From Pseudeuparius sepicola (Eukaryota; Arthropoda; Insecta; Coleoptera; Anthribidae), in contig OY987301.1 of the NCBI GenBank assembly GCA_963920635.1, positions 55,496,560-55,560,559 on the forward strand: 64,000 nucleotides of DNA, read 5' to 3'. This document shows, piece by piece, positions 55,198 to 64,000 of this stretch. How positions within the stretch are numbered: the stretch's first letter is position 1; each line of letters starts with the position of its first letter. The translations under genes and the position numbers were made by a program. The notes under the pieces were generated by a model that was not told the origin of the DNA, did no database searches, and saw only the letters and a program-made list of their open reading frames with translations.

Positions 55198-56563
55198 AGG
55201 CAATTATTCCAAAAGTTGCAGTAACAACATGCTCTATGACAAAAAATGCAAAAAAGCAAAATGACAGTTCGATTCACGAACCAAGTCAACAGCCTGATCA
55301 ACTGGGGACTGGGGAAGTGATATCGATAAGTGAAATTTCCAAAGAACCAAAACTTATTTTTCTTATAAAAGACATTGACGACATTGAGGACAACGAAAAT
55401 AAAATTGAGATTTTAAAAAACAATATTGTATGTAGGTTATTAGGCGACAATCTAATTCATAACTTAGGTTTTGTCTTGGAGAAACTTATAACACAGCACA
55501 ATAAGCTAGCTCTTTCAATGAAAGATAAATTATTTTTCTATTTAACTATTGAAGAATTTAAAAAAATATATAACAATATTTATAAAAACGAAAAATCCAA
55601 TCTAAAATTGAAAATTTTACTATATGAACCCCCAGTAAGTATAGAATCACAACAAATGCAAAATGAGCTCATAAAAACCTATCATGATTCCCTACTAGGA
55701 GGACACACCGGTGGACACACAACAGTTAATAAACTAAAACAAAAATATGTCTGGAAAAACATGTCAAAAATGATAAAGAAATATATCTCAAATTGTGAAA
55801 CGAATCAGAAAAGTAAAATTATTAGGCACATAAAAGAACCACTTGTAATAACACAGACAAACTCGACAAACTTTGAAGCAATTTAGATACAGTAGGACCT
55901 TTGAAAATCACAGAAAATTGTAACGGCTATGCTTTAACTATTCAGAGCGACTTAACAAAATTTATACAGGCCATAGCGTTAGAAACTAAAGATTCGAAAT
56001 CTGTAGCTAAAGCCCTATTTGAAAATTTCATGCTAACATTTGGAATACCGAAAAATCTGAAAACCGACCTAGGTACAGAATTTATAAACGAACTTCAAAA
56101 CTCCATTAATATATCATTATCATTACATATAAATCATTCAAGATCGACAGCATTCCATCATGAAACTTTAGGTTCTATCGAAAGAAACCATAGAGTTCTT
56201 AACGAATAATTAACCTCACACTCGCAAATTGGGACGAATATTTACCATACTATATCTTATGACGTAGAAAATTACGCCAAGGAATTAAAAATTAAATTAA
56301 GAGAAGCTCACCTCCGAGTTCAAGAATTGCTTAATTCGTCAAAAAGTGCACGAAAAATTAATTGGGATAAAAACACAAATCCATCAAAATTTCGTATAAA
56401 TGATTTAGTCATCTTAAAAAGAGGATTTCAACAAAACTTGACAGCCCTTATATTGGCACATTTAAAGTCATTGACCAAAAAGGAGTAAATTCAACCATAT
56501 AAATCGATAATAAAATGCAAACCGTTCATAACAATAGAGTGACACTATTTAAAAAATGTCAAT
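55198..56563 (+). pseudogene. Gyp-2 tether and integrase
   Basis: AIIPKVAVTTCSMTKNAKK is the post-RNase H segment. The frame is open 55,236-55,884, with the zinc domain YHDSLLGGHTGGHTTVNKLKQKY and a single C (NCETNQK: the second Cys is missing). After a short shift, the core (55,890-56,207) has Asp in the LDTVGPL segment, Asp in KTDLGTEF (near 56,067) and Glu in GSIERNHRVL (near 56,175). Further frames give the C-terminal chromatin-side domain (FRINDLVILKR near 56,390 and IDNKMQTVHNNRVTLFKKCQ to 56,563). Broken by stops at 55,885 and 56,207. Confidence 0.88.
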
Positions 56564-56793
56564 AATTTTTTACCCCCTCTTCATTTTTTTAGATAAACAT
56601 TAATCTTAAAAAGACTAAGTAAGTACGTAATTTCACTCCATGTAATATTATAACATAACTATGTATTATTTAAGTATTTTTATTCACCATATTTATCTAG
56701 TTACCTAAAATAATGTAAAGTTGTATCTATCATTAATATTTAGTTATCGTAAATCAATACCATAAGAAAAATTAATGCTAGATAAAACTCGTT

Positions 56794-57000
56794 CAGGGGG
56801 AAAGTGTAGTGCATAAGAATAATATAATAAGGAGGTCAATAAATCAATGGACATTGCTTCCACAATTGTCACACCTCGTACAATAAGCAAACTACTTTAG
56901 GATAGCACATTTTGTAATCGAGGCATTCAATAAACGATATTCGTCAAGAGAACATCGAACTTAATTTCACGTCCACCACGTCACATTGACGTGACATTGT
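56794..57000 (+). repeat. Gyp-2 polypurine tract and probable 3' LTR
   Basis: The run caggggga followed by aag precedes TGTAGTGCATAAG at 56,805, the expected LTR start. AATAAA is at about 56,928, and an inverted pair cacgtca/tgacgtg is near 56,980. The right edge is uncertain because no second copy is present. Confidence 0.55.
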
Positions 57001-58321
57001 CATTGAGAAACGAGAAAGGTACATTATCCGAAATCTCAGAACACAAATTTTAGTTATTTTTTTGAGTTAATGTTCAAAGTTTCCTTCTTTTAATGTTAGG
57101 CACTTATGAGTTTTGCAGTAAACTTTAAAAAGTTGTCTTTTAACCAGTTTGGTTTAGCAAAAACCCAATAAAAAATGAAATGGACCTATGGTACTTTTTA
57201 TTCTTTTTTAGATAATGTCTTAAAATGACTAAATTAGTATGATCAATAATTAATTTTACCACTGTATCAATTCACGACTACATCATAATAATTTGCGTTT
57301 TCCTGTTAAATAATTTTATGAATGCGAGATCAAATTTTTTCGGTTGACAAATGTTATTATAATGCTAATAACGTGTTATTGCTTTTTTGGATTGTCACTC
57401 TATTGTAGACAAAATTATAACCTGCGACTTCTCAGCATATTTCTGTGACGATGCTTATCTTTTATATTAATCTTTCAATATTTCCTTCGTATGACAAGAA
57501 AATTGTAGGTTCAAATTATATTTAATTTGTTCTTATAGATATGATATTAACAGTAGGTAATTTATGCGTTGCTGTTATATGGGTGGTAATTTATAGGTTC
57601 CTTATACTACTCAGACATTCGCTAAGAAAATATACTCTAAAATTCAACCCCTAAAGGAGTGAAATGAAGGAGAGGAACTAATCGAATCATTTATTTGCAT
57701 TTAGCTTTTATAAAACAGATACGTCAACACATACATATTAAAAGTTTACCTTAAAATTAATGAACTTCACTACCCTAGAAAAGGCGTTATTACTATTACA
57801 AAGCAGTTTTTTAACTGATCGTATAAATTGTTTTGATGGCAACTCCTTTATTTCAAATGGAAATTTATTGTATATTTTTTACCGAGGTATACCGAACGCT
57901 TTTCATAAAGTGTCAAGCGGTGTTGATCCGTTACCAATAAGTCACTATTTCTTCGAGTGATATATTGTCGGAAATTTCTTTGTGGCTAAAATAACAGATC
58001 CATTTAATTCCATTGAATATTCAGGAACATAATTGTCCGCATTTCCAAGATAATCCGGTCGCCAAATGAGAAAATAGGCTTAAACTTTGAAGTAAGGTAC
58101 ATCTATTGTTTTATGATTTTTCCTAGTGCTATTTGACACACTGAACCATAATATTTGTTGTGCCAGAGTGGCACCCTTGGACAACATTAAATATTTAATA
58201 AAATGTTTATTGTGTGGATACTATGTAATATATCAGTATACTATACTTTTGCAACACTATAAGATAGCGATTCAACATAAGATATATTTTGAAACGGGTG
58301 AAATAAGTAATAAATAATAGG
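57001..58321. other. No recognised feature
   Basis: AT-rich sequence. Frames of 60-66 codons (57,760-57,960; 58,126-58,317) show no recognisable motifs. Confidence 0.4.
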
Positions 58322-58384
58322 AAGTGTGTCGTTTTCTTTAATTTTACTTAAAAATTACAGAATATTTTACAAATATACAGACTG

Positions 58385-58700
58385 CAGAATGCATATCAGA
58401 TTACAGGATATTCAGAATCAGAAGTGGACATTTCACTGTCACTGTCATCAAATTGAGATTCATGAGTCAAAAAATTGCCACACAATTGACCGCGTTCGCA
58501 CGTGCAAAATTATTTGCAAGACAGATCTAAATGTGCACAACTGCACCTTGCTGTTGAACATGGCTTCTCACTTGAACAGCTACATCTTAAACTTTTCAGC
58601 AATTCTGGTGGTGCCAACCCTTTGTTACTGGGAAGTTGAATGGGTACCAAAGAGGGTGTTGCTTCATTCTTTGCCCATCCATAATCAGTTTGATTCAAAG
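58385..58700 (-). pseudogene. CXC/TSO1-like Cys-rich protein end, minus copy
   Basis: NQTDYGW, then LVPIQLPSNKGLAPPELLKSLRC (typed in parts: LVPIQLPSNKG / LAPPELLKSLRC), then CSCSSEKPCSTARCSCAH and further Cys. This is the C-terminal CXC arrangement of a large family of uncharacterised insect repeat-borne proteins. The end is followed by a Ser/Asp-rich tail (QFDDSDSEMSTSDSE in the sister copy). It is truncated and frameshifted. The biochemical role is not known; CXC domains bind DNA in other proteins. Confidence 0.65.
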
Positions 58701-58999
58701 ATAATTGTACAGCAGACTACTTGTCTGTGAAGGTGTGCGAGGAATAATATCAAGATTTTATATGATGACACTTTTACAGAAAGCTAAATCTTAAATGCGC
58801 TATGTGGATGGAGTCTCTTGTCAAGGTCAAGCTCTCATATATAGCAGCAACAATTGTTAGCAGTACATTGTCTCACTGGCTGTGATACCACTTCACAATT
58901 TTTTGGAATTGGAAAGTCTAAAGCTGTACGAGTTCCGAGATCTGGTATTGAAGTTAAGCATTTAGGCTGACTACAGTGCACAAGCTTTATTCCACATTA

Positions 59000-59463
59000 C
59001 TACGGCTACAAGAAGGAAGTTCACAACACGTCAGATGTTCGATACAAAGTGTGGTTATCTAAGAAAATTTCTCCTAAAACAGAGACATTTGAACTCCATA
59101 TAAAACGATGCCATTTGCAAGCTTGCACTTGGAACGCAGCAGCATATTTGTTCCCTCTACCTTTGAATCCAACTGATTATGGATGAATGAAGCAACACAC
59201 TCTTTGGTACCCATACAACTTCCAAGTAACAAAGGCTTGTCACCACCAGAATTGCTGAAAAGTTTAAGATGTAGCTGTTCAAGTGAGAAGCCATGTTCAA
59301 CAGCAAGGTGCAGTTGTGCACATGTAGGTGTGTCTTGTAAAGAATTTTGCGCGTGCGAACGCGGCCAATTGTGTGGCAATTTCTAGACTCGTGAAACTCA
59401 ATTTGATGACAGTGACAGTGAAATGTCCACTTCCGATTCTGAATATCCTGTAATCTGATATGC
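59000..59463 (+). pseudogene. CXC/TSO1-like Cys-rich protein end, plus copy
   Basis: Longer than the minus copy. It includes the upstream piece ELHIKRCHLQACTWNAAAYLFPLPLNPTDYG (about 59,090-59,185, seen in frame), which fits the segment preceding the Cys-rich end in this family. A 7-base loss near 59,185 relative to the other copy shifts the frame, then NEATHSLVPIQLP, CSCSSEKPCSTARCSCAH, and CKEFCACERGQLCGNF. A stop at 59,384 precedes a still readable acidic tail ending at 59,460. Confidence 0.68.
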
Positions 59464-59532
59464 ATTCTGTAGTCTGTATTCTTCTAAAATATTCTGTAAT
59501 TTTTAATTAAAGTTAAAGAAAACTACACACTT

Positions 59533-60450
59533 AGAGCCTTTATTTTTCGAGTTATTAAAAAAATTGTAAATACTCCAACCTAATTAATTATTATACCCTG
59601 TGCTAACGAATTCAAAACGGTAAGCTTTTTCACCGCAAAAGTTAATATTAAACAACAATAAAAACGGGTCTGATAAGACGATCGGTGGATAGCTAGTGGC
59701 CCCAAAAGCACAGCGAACCTGGGTGGTGAGGTGTTTTTGACAAAGACGGCCAATATTCAAAAATGAAAATTTGAAAAATACTGACTACAAATTGCTGTAT
59801 TGCCGAAGCCAGAACCAAAAGCCACCAACCCTCGCTGCTCAGCCTCCAAGGGTGTCTCAAGATTGCTTGGTCCTTCGAAAACCTCACACGACCGAGATCC
59901 TCCGTCGTGGTCACATGACAAAAATTAAATAAACACCAAATATCAGCACAGCACGGTAAACTTAATTATAACAATCTTTTTTACACTAAATTACGCTAGG
60001 AAAAGCTGGATATTACGCACGATGATTAAAGATTCGAAAGAAAATTCACTTGGAATATCAGATGTGCATATAACCACAAAATACCGAACCTGCTGTATTG
60101 ACGAGTAGAGAAAAAGCCGGAAGAAAATTGCCTGTCACTCCTATTTATAACCTCAGCTGCCGAGACCACCCGAACATAAAAATTAGGCTTCTTCTTCTTC
60201 TTCAAACAATCAACATATTATTTAAGGCCGTTGTTTTGATACATACCTCACTTGTTCTGAATTGTTTAATGATAATTCGGAAAGGCAAATAAACAACGTA
60301 CCTGTATATGAATAAACTACTGCAAAAGTCGTAAATTCCAAGTAGCACGTAATTCACTCCCCGTGTGTGACTGGTTGCATAATAGTGATGTTAATTTGTT
60401 GGCAGTTTAAAATCAGCGGTATATCAGGAGAGTCAAAAGGTTATTACCGT
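59533..60450. other. No recognised gene
   Basis: Contains a 73-codon minus frame (59,693-59,914) and a 64-codon plus frame (60,098-60,292), both without recognised motifs. Confidence 0.4.
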
Positions 60451-61730
60451 TGTAACGGTTTGTAAAGTTTGCATAAATTTCGTTACACACCACCAAAACC
60501 GGGTAGGAAAAATACGAAAACTCAAGTTTGAGTATTTTTCCTCGAGCAAACCACACACAGCTAGAGCCAATCAGTGAGCTACTCTAATAGGATTAGTAAT
60601 AATGATAAAACTTGGTAAAGTATGATTGTCTGAAGAATTTGTCTTTATAGAATAGGGTTGTTTTGTATATGTCCGTTTTTTCCCTTTTGAAATTTGAATT
60701 CTTTATTTTGGAAAGAGACAATCGGACCTCCGGCGGAGTGGTTGCTTAGGCGCCAGTTTTTTAGAGCGGTATGCTCCGCTGTGCTCGTATAGATTTCAGT
60801 CAGAGAAAGTAATTTCTCAGAGGTGTGTGGTGCGTCGAGGGTAGGGTACAAGTAAAAGCAGTTTGACAAATTTCACACATTTTATTAAGTACAAAGTTTC
60901 AACTATAAATAATTATTAATTTCCGCGGCCGGCCCAGAGAGATCCACGTATCTGAAAATAAGTAACGTGCAGGGCAAGCTTCTATCTCTGAATTCTATTT
61001 CTAATTAACGCCGTTATATTTTCATGCGGCAAGCAAGCTCAAAACTTTTCGCGGTAACAACTTGCAGGCTCGGAAAACTTATTAAAGAGAACTTACAGGC
61101 CTAGCTCAAGTTATACAGTCCTCTATACTTGTGGCAAAACTTAATTGTAGGGTTAAATGAGACGTATGTTGGTTCGGGAATACTGGCACCACTAGCAGGT
61201 CTCAGAACAGTCTAAACCTAATAATACTCACCAGGACTGTATCGGCAGAAGGAGAGCCTCCTCGGCGACCGCAGCCTTTTTATTTCGTAGGGTGGCGCCA
61301 CCTATCGTCGAAAGCGCCGGCCACCCATTGGTTGGGGCCGCGGCGAAGGCTCAGGTGATCGTCCCCACTCTTCTTGCATCCAAAACGGCCGCCGGAGGCT
61401 ATGCTGGCAGTTAGGGGTTGTTGCACACCGTATAGGTCTCGGACGGTGGTCTCTCTGAGTCGGGCATGTCCAATATACCCGGATTCCCAAAAAGAACGGC
61501 GGCTCTAGCTGCAAGTTGAATTAGTAATTCGGTTCTACGCCTTACCGGGGTCCCTAATCCCTCTTGGTAAAACAAGAATTTATTATTATGCGGCGGAAAT
61601 CCGGAAAGTAATAAAAACCAAAGTTTAATTAAATGCAATTAAAATATCGAATGTAGGCCTCCTATGTAGAAAAAGAATCATCGGTGTGTGAAAACTTGAA
61701 ATTGGTAACTTCGTTACATAGTATTACACA
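60451..61730 (-). repeat. Probable 3' LTR (1.3 kb) of a minus-strand retrotransposon
   Basis: On the minus strand the segment starts TGTGTAATAC right after a purine tract and ends CCGTTACA. It has ATAAAAAG at 61,275-61,282, a splice-donor-like CTGGTGAGT at about 61,227-61,235, and AATAAA at 60,881-60,886, i.e. U3-R-U5 order. It is GC-rich at 61,250-61,520. There is a stem (aggaaaaatac / gtatttttcct) at 60,505-60,543. The LTR call rests on the purine tract, ends and signals, as no second copy is in the window. Confidence 0.55.
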
Positions 61731-61743
61731 CCCCTCCTTCCTC
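61731..61743 (-). promoter_or_regulatory. Polypurine tract
   Basis: Minus strand GAGGAAGGAGGGG immediately before TGTGTAATAC. Confidence 0.65.
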
Positions 61744-63030
61744 AAAAAAATTAAAATTCCATTTTGATTTTTTTTTGGGACGCCCTGTACCAGGAAGTAA
61801 TCGTGAATATCGGGCTTTTCGGCTAGCGGGCGCAAACAGAAGATCACGGGGTTTTTGAAACCGGCGGCGGCGGCTCTTGGCAAAGTTTTTTTTGCCGGCG
61901 GGCGGCCGGCGGCCGCCAGATTAAAAATTATAGCTTTCAATGCGGTGGACAGAAGAAATTTCGTGTACCGGAATTCTGACAAAAGCGGTCTACGTAATAT
62001 CGAAAAGCCAACAGAAAATTTCGTTGTGGAGTACGGTAGTTCTAATCGGGGTGTTATGGTCGAGAATTGCAAATGGCCCCTACGTCGTTACGCCTAGTTG
62101 CGTAACGCAGAAGATTGGTGGGGAACTGTCGAGCGAATATTTAAGGTCACAAGAATCTTTGGTCGGTGGCTACTCGGTATAGTGCTGGACCTTGGTTCGG
62201 AATACGAATATCCCGAGTGACGTTTTTTTATGATATTCGGCCAACTTGGTTTAATTTCTCGAAAGAGCTAACTTTCTGCTCCTACGGTTTTTTATCGGTT
62301 ACAGGCAAACTCTTAATTCGAGGAGAACTATTCTGGTTCCACGACCAAGTCTATTTGGTTGTCGGACTTATGTAGGCATGTTATTAGCGGTGTAGTGACG
62401 TTTAAGAAGTTGGGAACGAACCGGCGGTACCAGCAAATAATTCCTAGAAAGTGACGTAAATCGCGTACGATTGTCGGGGCCGGGAGGTCCGTATTTCTCC
62501 TAACGTTACCAGGTGTCCTACATTTTCATTGGTTGACACCCAAAATGACATTTATGGGGTTTAATTTTTAAATTGCGGGCAGTAAGAATGAACTCCACGA
62601 ATGGCGGGAAAAGAGTAGACGCGGAAATTAAGCTGATAGGCATGAGGCCAAAATTGTACGGAAATAAACTGTAGTCGGTTTCCTTTTTTTTTGTTTGGTG
62701 TCAACGGTAGGTACGTGTCAAACCTAGATTTTACAGTGATCTGTGAAATAGACTTGACACGTAATTTATCTAGATACATCGGTGTATGATAACGTACGAT
62801 AAGGAAACAATGAGCTTTGTAAATTATTTGGGTTGGTTGACAGCTCAATAGTACTAATTTTTTTAGATACAGATTACGTGGGCGGTAAACTTGTTTTATC
62901 GGTTTGAAATTTAATGAACGGATTTGGTGTGAAGCCAGAGGTGTTGTGACTTTCACATGTTCAAATAGCAGAGATTCGGTACCCAAATATTTTCTAAATC
63001 GATTGGTATTTCGGTCAGATAATACTAAGA
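61744..63030 (-). other. Internal non-coding part of the minus-strand element
   Basis: Between the purine tract and the repeats behind gag. No pol motif of any kind is visible. 61,850-61,920 is extremely GC-rich (ccggcggcggcggctc, gcgggcggccggcggccgcc). The 243-codon minus frame at 62,561-63,292 has no recognised domain beyond the repeats at its start. Confidence 0.5.
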
Positions 63031-63620
63031 GCGGTAAGTGATCAGTACGGTCAGATATGTCGGTCACGGTGTTCACGGCGGTTTCCGCGAGTTTTGGTAT
63101 TTTCGTACGTTCCCCAAAACTCAGTGTTTCAGTTTTGGGACCAGAAAATTCTGCGAGCCTGGCTATGTCACCTGTGGCGGTTTCCACAGGTTCCGGCGAC
63201 ATATCAGTTCTCCTAGAAATTTCTCGGCCGGTTTCGCGGTCGCAGTCAGAAATTTGTGCGAGGTCGAATCTACTATTCGCAGCGGAGTCCACGGCTCGTT
63301 ACAGCTCTTCGACCCTCGCAAATATTTCTCGGTATTGTTTTGTACCGCGGTCAGGACATTCCGCGAGGTCGATTACTAAATCCACGGCGGTGCCCGCAGA
63401 CACCTTGAATCCCTCGTCCCTCGCAGAAATTTCCCGACAACGGTCGGTTTCGCGGTGGAGAACCTCTACGAGGTCGAGTTGGTTACCCGCAGCGGTGCCT
63501 ACGGGTCTCTGCAACCTTTCGCCCCTCGCAGAAATTTTCAGATAACGGTCTCCCGGAATACCACAAGGGCATTTCCGAGACATGATTCCCGGGTTACCAC
63601 ACCGCGGTATAACCACGCAA
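63031..63620 (-). repeat. GC-rich ~106-bp tandem repeat behind gag
   Basis: The block cctcgcagaaattt recurs at about 63,311, 63,418 and 63,524, with decayed copies near 63,207 and 63,100. On the minus strand it is readable as ~35-residue repeats, REISAR-x-EG, then V-GTAAG / SAGTAV / DSAAN, then DLAE/DLVE-x-x-DRET. The copies run in one frame for 105 codons (63,299-63,616), then after a stop for a further 100. The first unit follows a Cys-rich piece (CGNPGIMSRKCPCG). Confidence 0.75.
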
Positions 63621-63629
63621 GCTGTTTAT

Positions 63630-64000
63630 TCAGCGGAATCCCCCATGATGGCGCATTAGAGTTTGCAAGGCGGTGATATATTTTGACACTAGCTCCCCGG
63701 TGCGGTGGCGTCTCCTACCTATCTCTCCTTCTAAATGCAATTTATAATTAACGGGAAAATAAAAGATCTCAACATCGCATATAAATTCCGGCCAAGTAGT
63801 CCAAGCTCTCCGGTTATTACGAAACCAAAGCTTCGCGTCTCCCTCCAGAAGTTTCGACATGTGAGGCAACATCCTGTCCGTATGAATGTTTCTTGCCGTA
63901 CAAATCTCTTCTAACGGTTCAATACAATCCACGGGATCGGTCCTACCATTAAAAGAAACTCGCCACTTGTAAGCTTCGAGTGCTTCTTCGACAAGTTGCG
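63630..64000 (-). CDS. LTR-retrotransposon gag, partial (continues beyond window)
   Basis: Read from the window edge on the minus strand: EALEAYKWRVSFNGRTDPVD, CIEPLEEICTARNI, HMSKLLEGDAKLWFRNNRR, TWPEFICDVEIFYFPVNY, LEGEIGRRRHRTGE, YITALQTLMRHHGG. This is the retrotransposon gag capsid core (GDAKLWFRNN...W..F...F-FP pattern). The frame is open from the right window edge to the stop at 63,630, where the C-terminal part should continue but shifts frame. N-terminus lies outside. The element has its 3' LTR at 60,451-61,730 but no pol, suggesting a deleted or gag-only non-autonomous form. Confidence 0.85.
   Translation of the reverse strand, partial: QLVEEALEAYKWRVSFNGRTDPVDCIEPLEEICTARNIHTDRMLPHMSKLLEGDAKLWFRNNRRAWTTWPEFICDVEIFYFPVNYKLHLEGEIGRRRHRTGELVSKYITALQTLMRHHGGFR

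Larger units (their letters stand above)
58322..59532. mobile_element. Foldback: inverted copies of a CXC-protein gene end
   Basis: 58,322-58,700 pairs with 59,161-59,532 (sums 117,854 to 117,861) around a 460-bp spacer. Both arms encode the same C-terminal Cys-rich protein end in opposite directions, tail outward, and both outer edges include about 60 bp beyond the stop. The spacer belongs to the plus-strand copy (its upstream coding part). No target duplication was seen. Confidence 0.85.

Overview
The window looks like repeat-rich, AT-rich nuclear DNA of an arthropod, most likely an insect. It holds degenerate Ty3/gypsy and BEL/Pao retrotransposons with tRNA-Lys and tRNA-Ser type primer-binding sites, a piggyBac transposase, a Penelope-like element, TA-flanked MITEs and an RTE-like tail. 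I see no host gene, no tRNA or rRNA gene and nothing prokaryotic. Almost every coding stretch is a broken mobile-element gene. The exceptions are one intact piggyBac transposase and a long open BEL integrase reading frame. The species cannot be told from the sequence.

Layout. 1-5.9 kb: gypsy element Gyp-1 (gag, protease, RT, RNase H, integrase). Its gag is split by a 1.2-kb Penelope-like element whose inverted long terminal arms each carry a hammerhead ribozyme motif. 7.9-12.3 kb: an array of 296-bp satellite monomers, each also carrying a hammerhead motif, interrupted by a 2.1-kb solo LTR with a 4-bp target-site duplication. 13-22 kb: BEL/Pao element BEL-1, heavily decayed and itself interrupted by a 3.2-kb unclassified insert. 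22-25.8 kb: a foldback repeat, an RTE-like tail with 120-bp tandem repeats, a MITE, and an LTR plus tRNA-Ser primer site.

26,008-41,446: a 15.4-kb element that is almost entirely one inverted repeat (arms of 6.9 and 7.2 kb around a 1.3-kb spacer). Its ends read AGTAGTATAGC/GCTATACTACT and it is flanked by the exact 6-bp duplication GGTGCT. It sits in the leader of a minus-strand gypsy element whose LTR and tRNA-Lys primer site follow at 41.5-43.3 kb. Terminal AG/CT, a 6-bp duplication and this size are hallmarks of Maverick/Polinton elements, but no polymerase or integrase gene is visible. Each arm keeps only a degenerate ~100-codon reading frame, so this looks like a non-autonomous, giant-palindrome derivative. 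It is the best candidate here for something undescribed.

43.3-56.8 kb: gypsy remnants (Gyp-3, Gyp-2). Gyp-3 is split by a second, younger BEL element (BEL-2; 183-bp LTRs about 2.7% apart). Gyp-2 lacks its RT region, where a piggyBac element with an intact 625-codon transposase lies. 58.3-59.5 kb: a foldback carrying two head-to-head copies of the C-terminal Cys-rich end of a CXC-type protein. 60.4-64 kb: a minus-strand LTR element of different base composition, with gag running off the window end and GC-rich ~106-bp tandem repeats behind it, and no pol.

How it works together: this is a nest of elements inserted in elements. Insertions can be ordered where reading frames or target duplications rejoin across them (BEL-2 into Gyp-3, the palindrome into a gypsy leader, the solo LTR into the satellite, the Penelope-like element into Gyp-1 gag). 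Two unrelated-looking repeats, the Penelope-like arms and the satellite, share hammerhead architecture within 11 kb. This fits the known link between Penelope-like elements and ribozyme-bearing circular RNAs (retrozymes).
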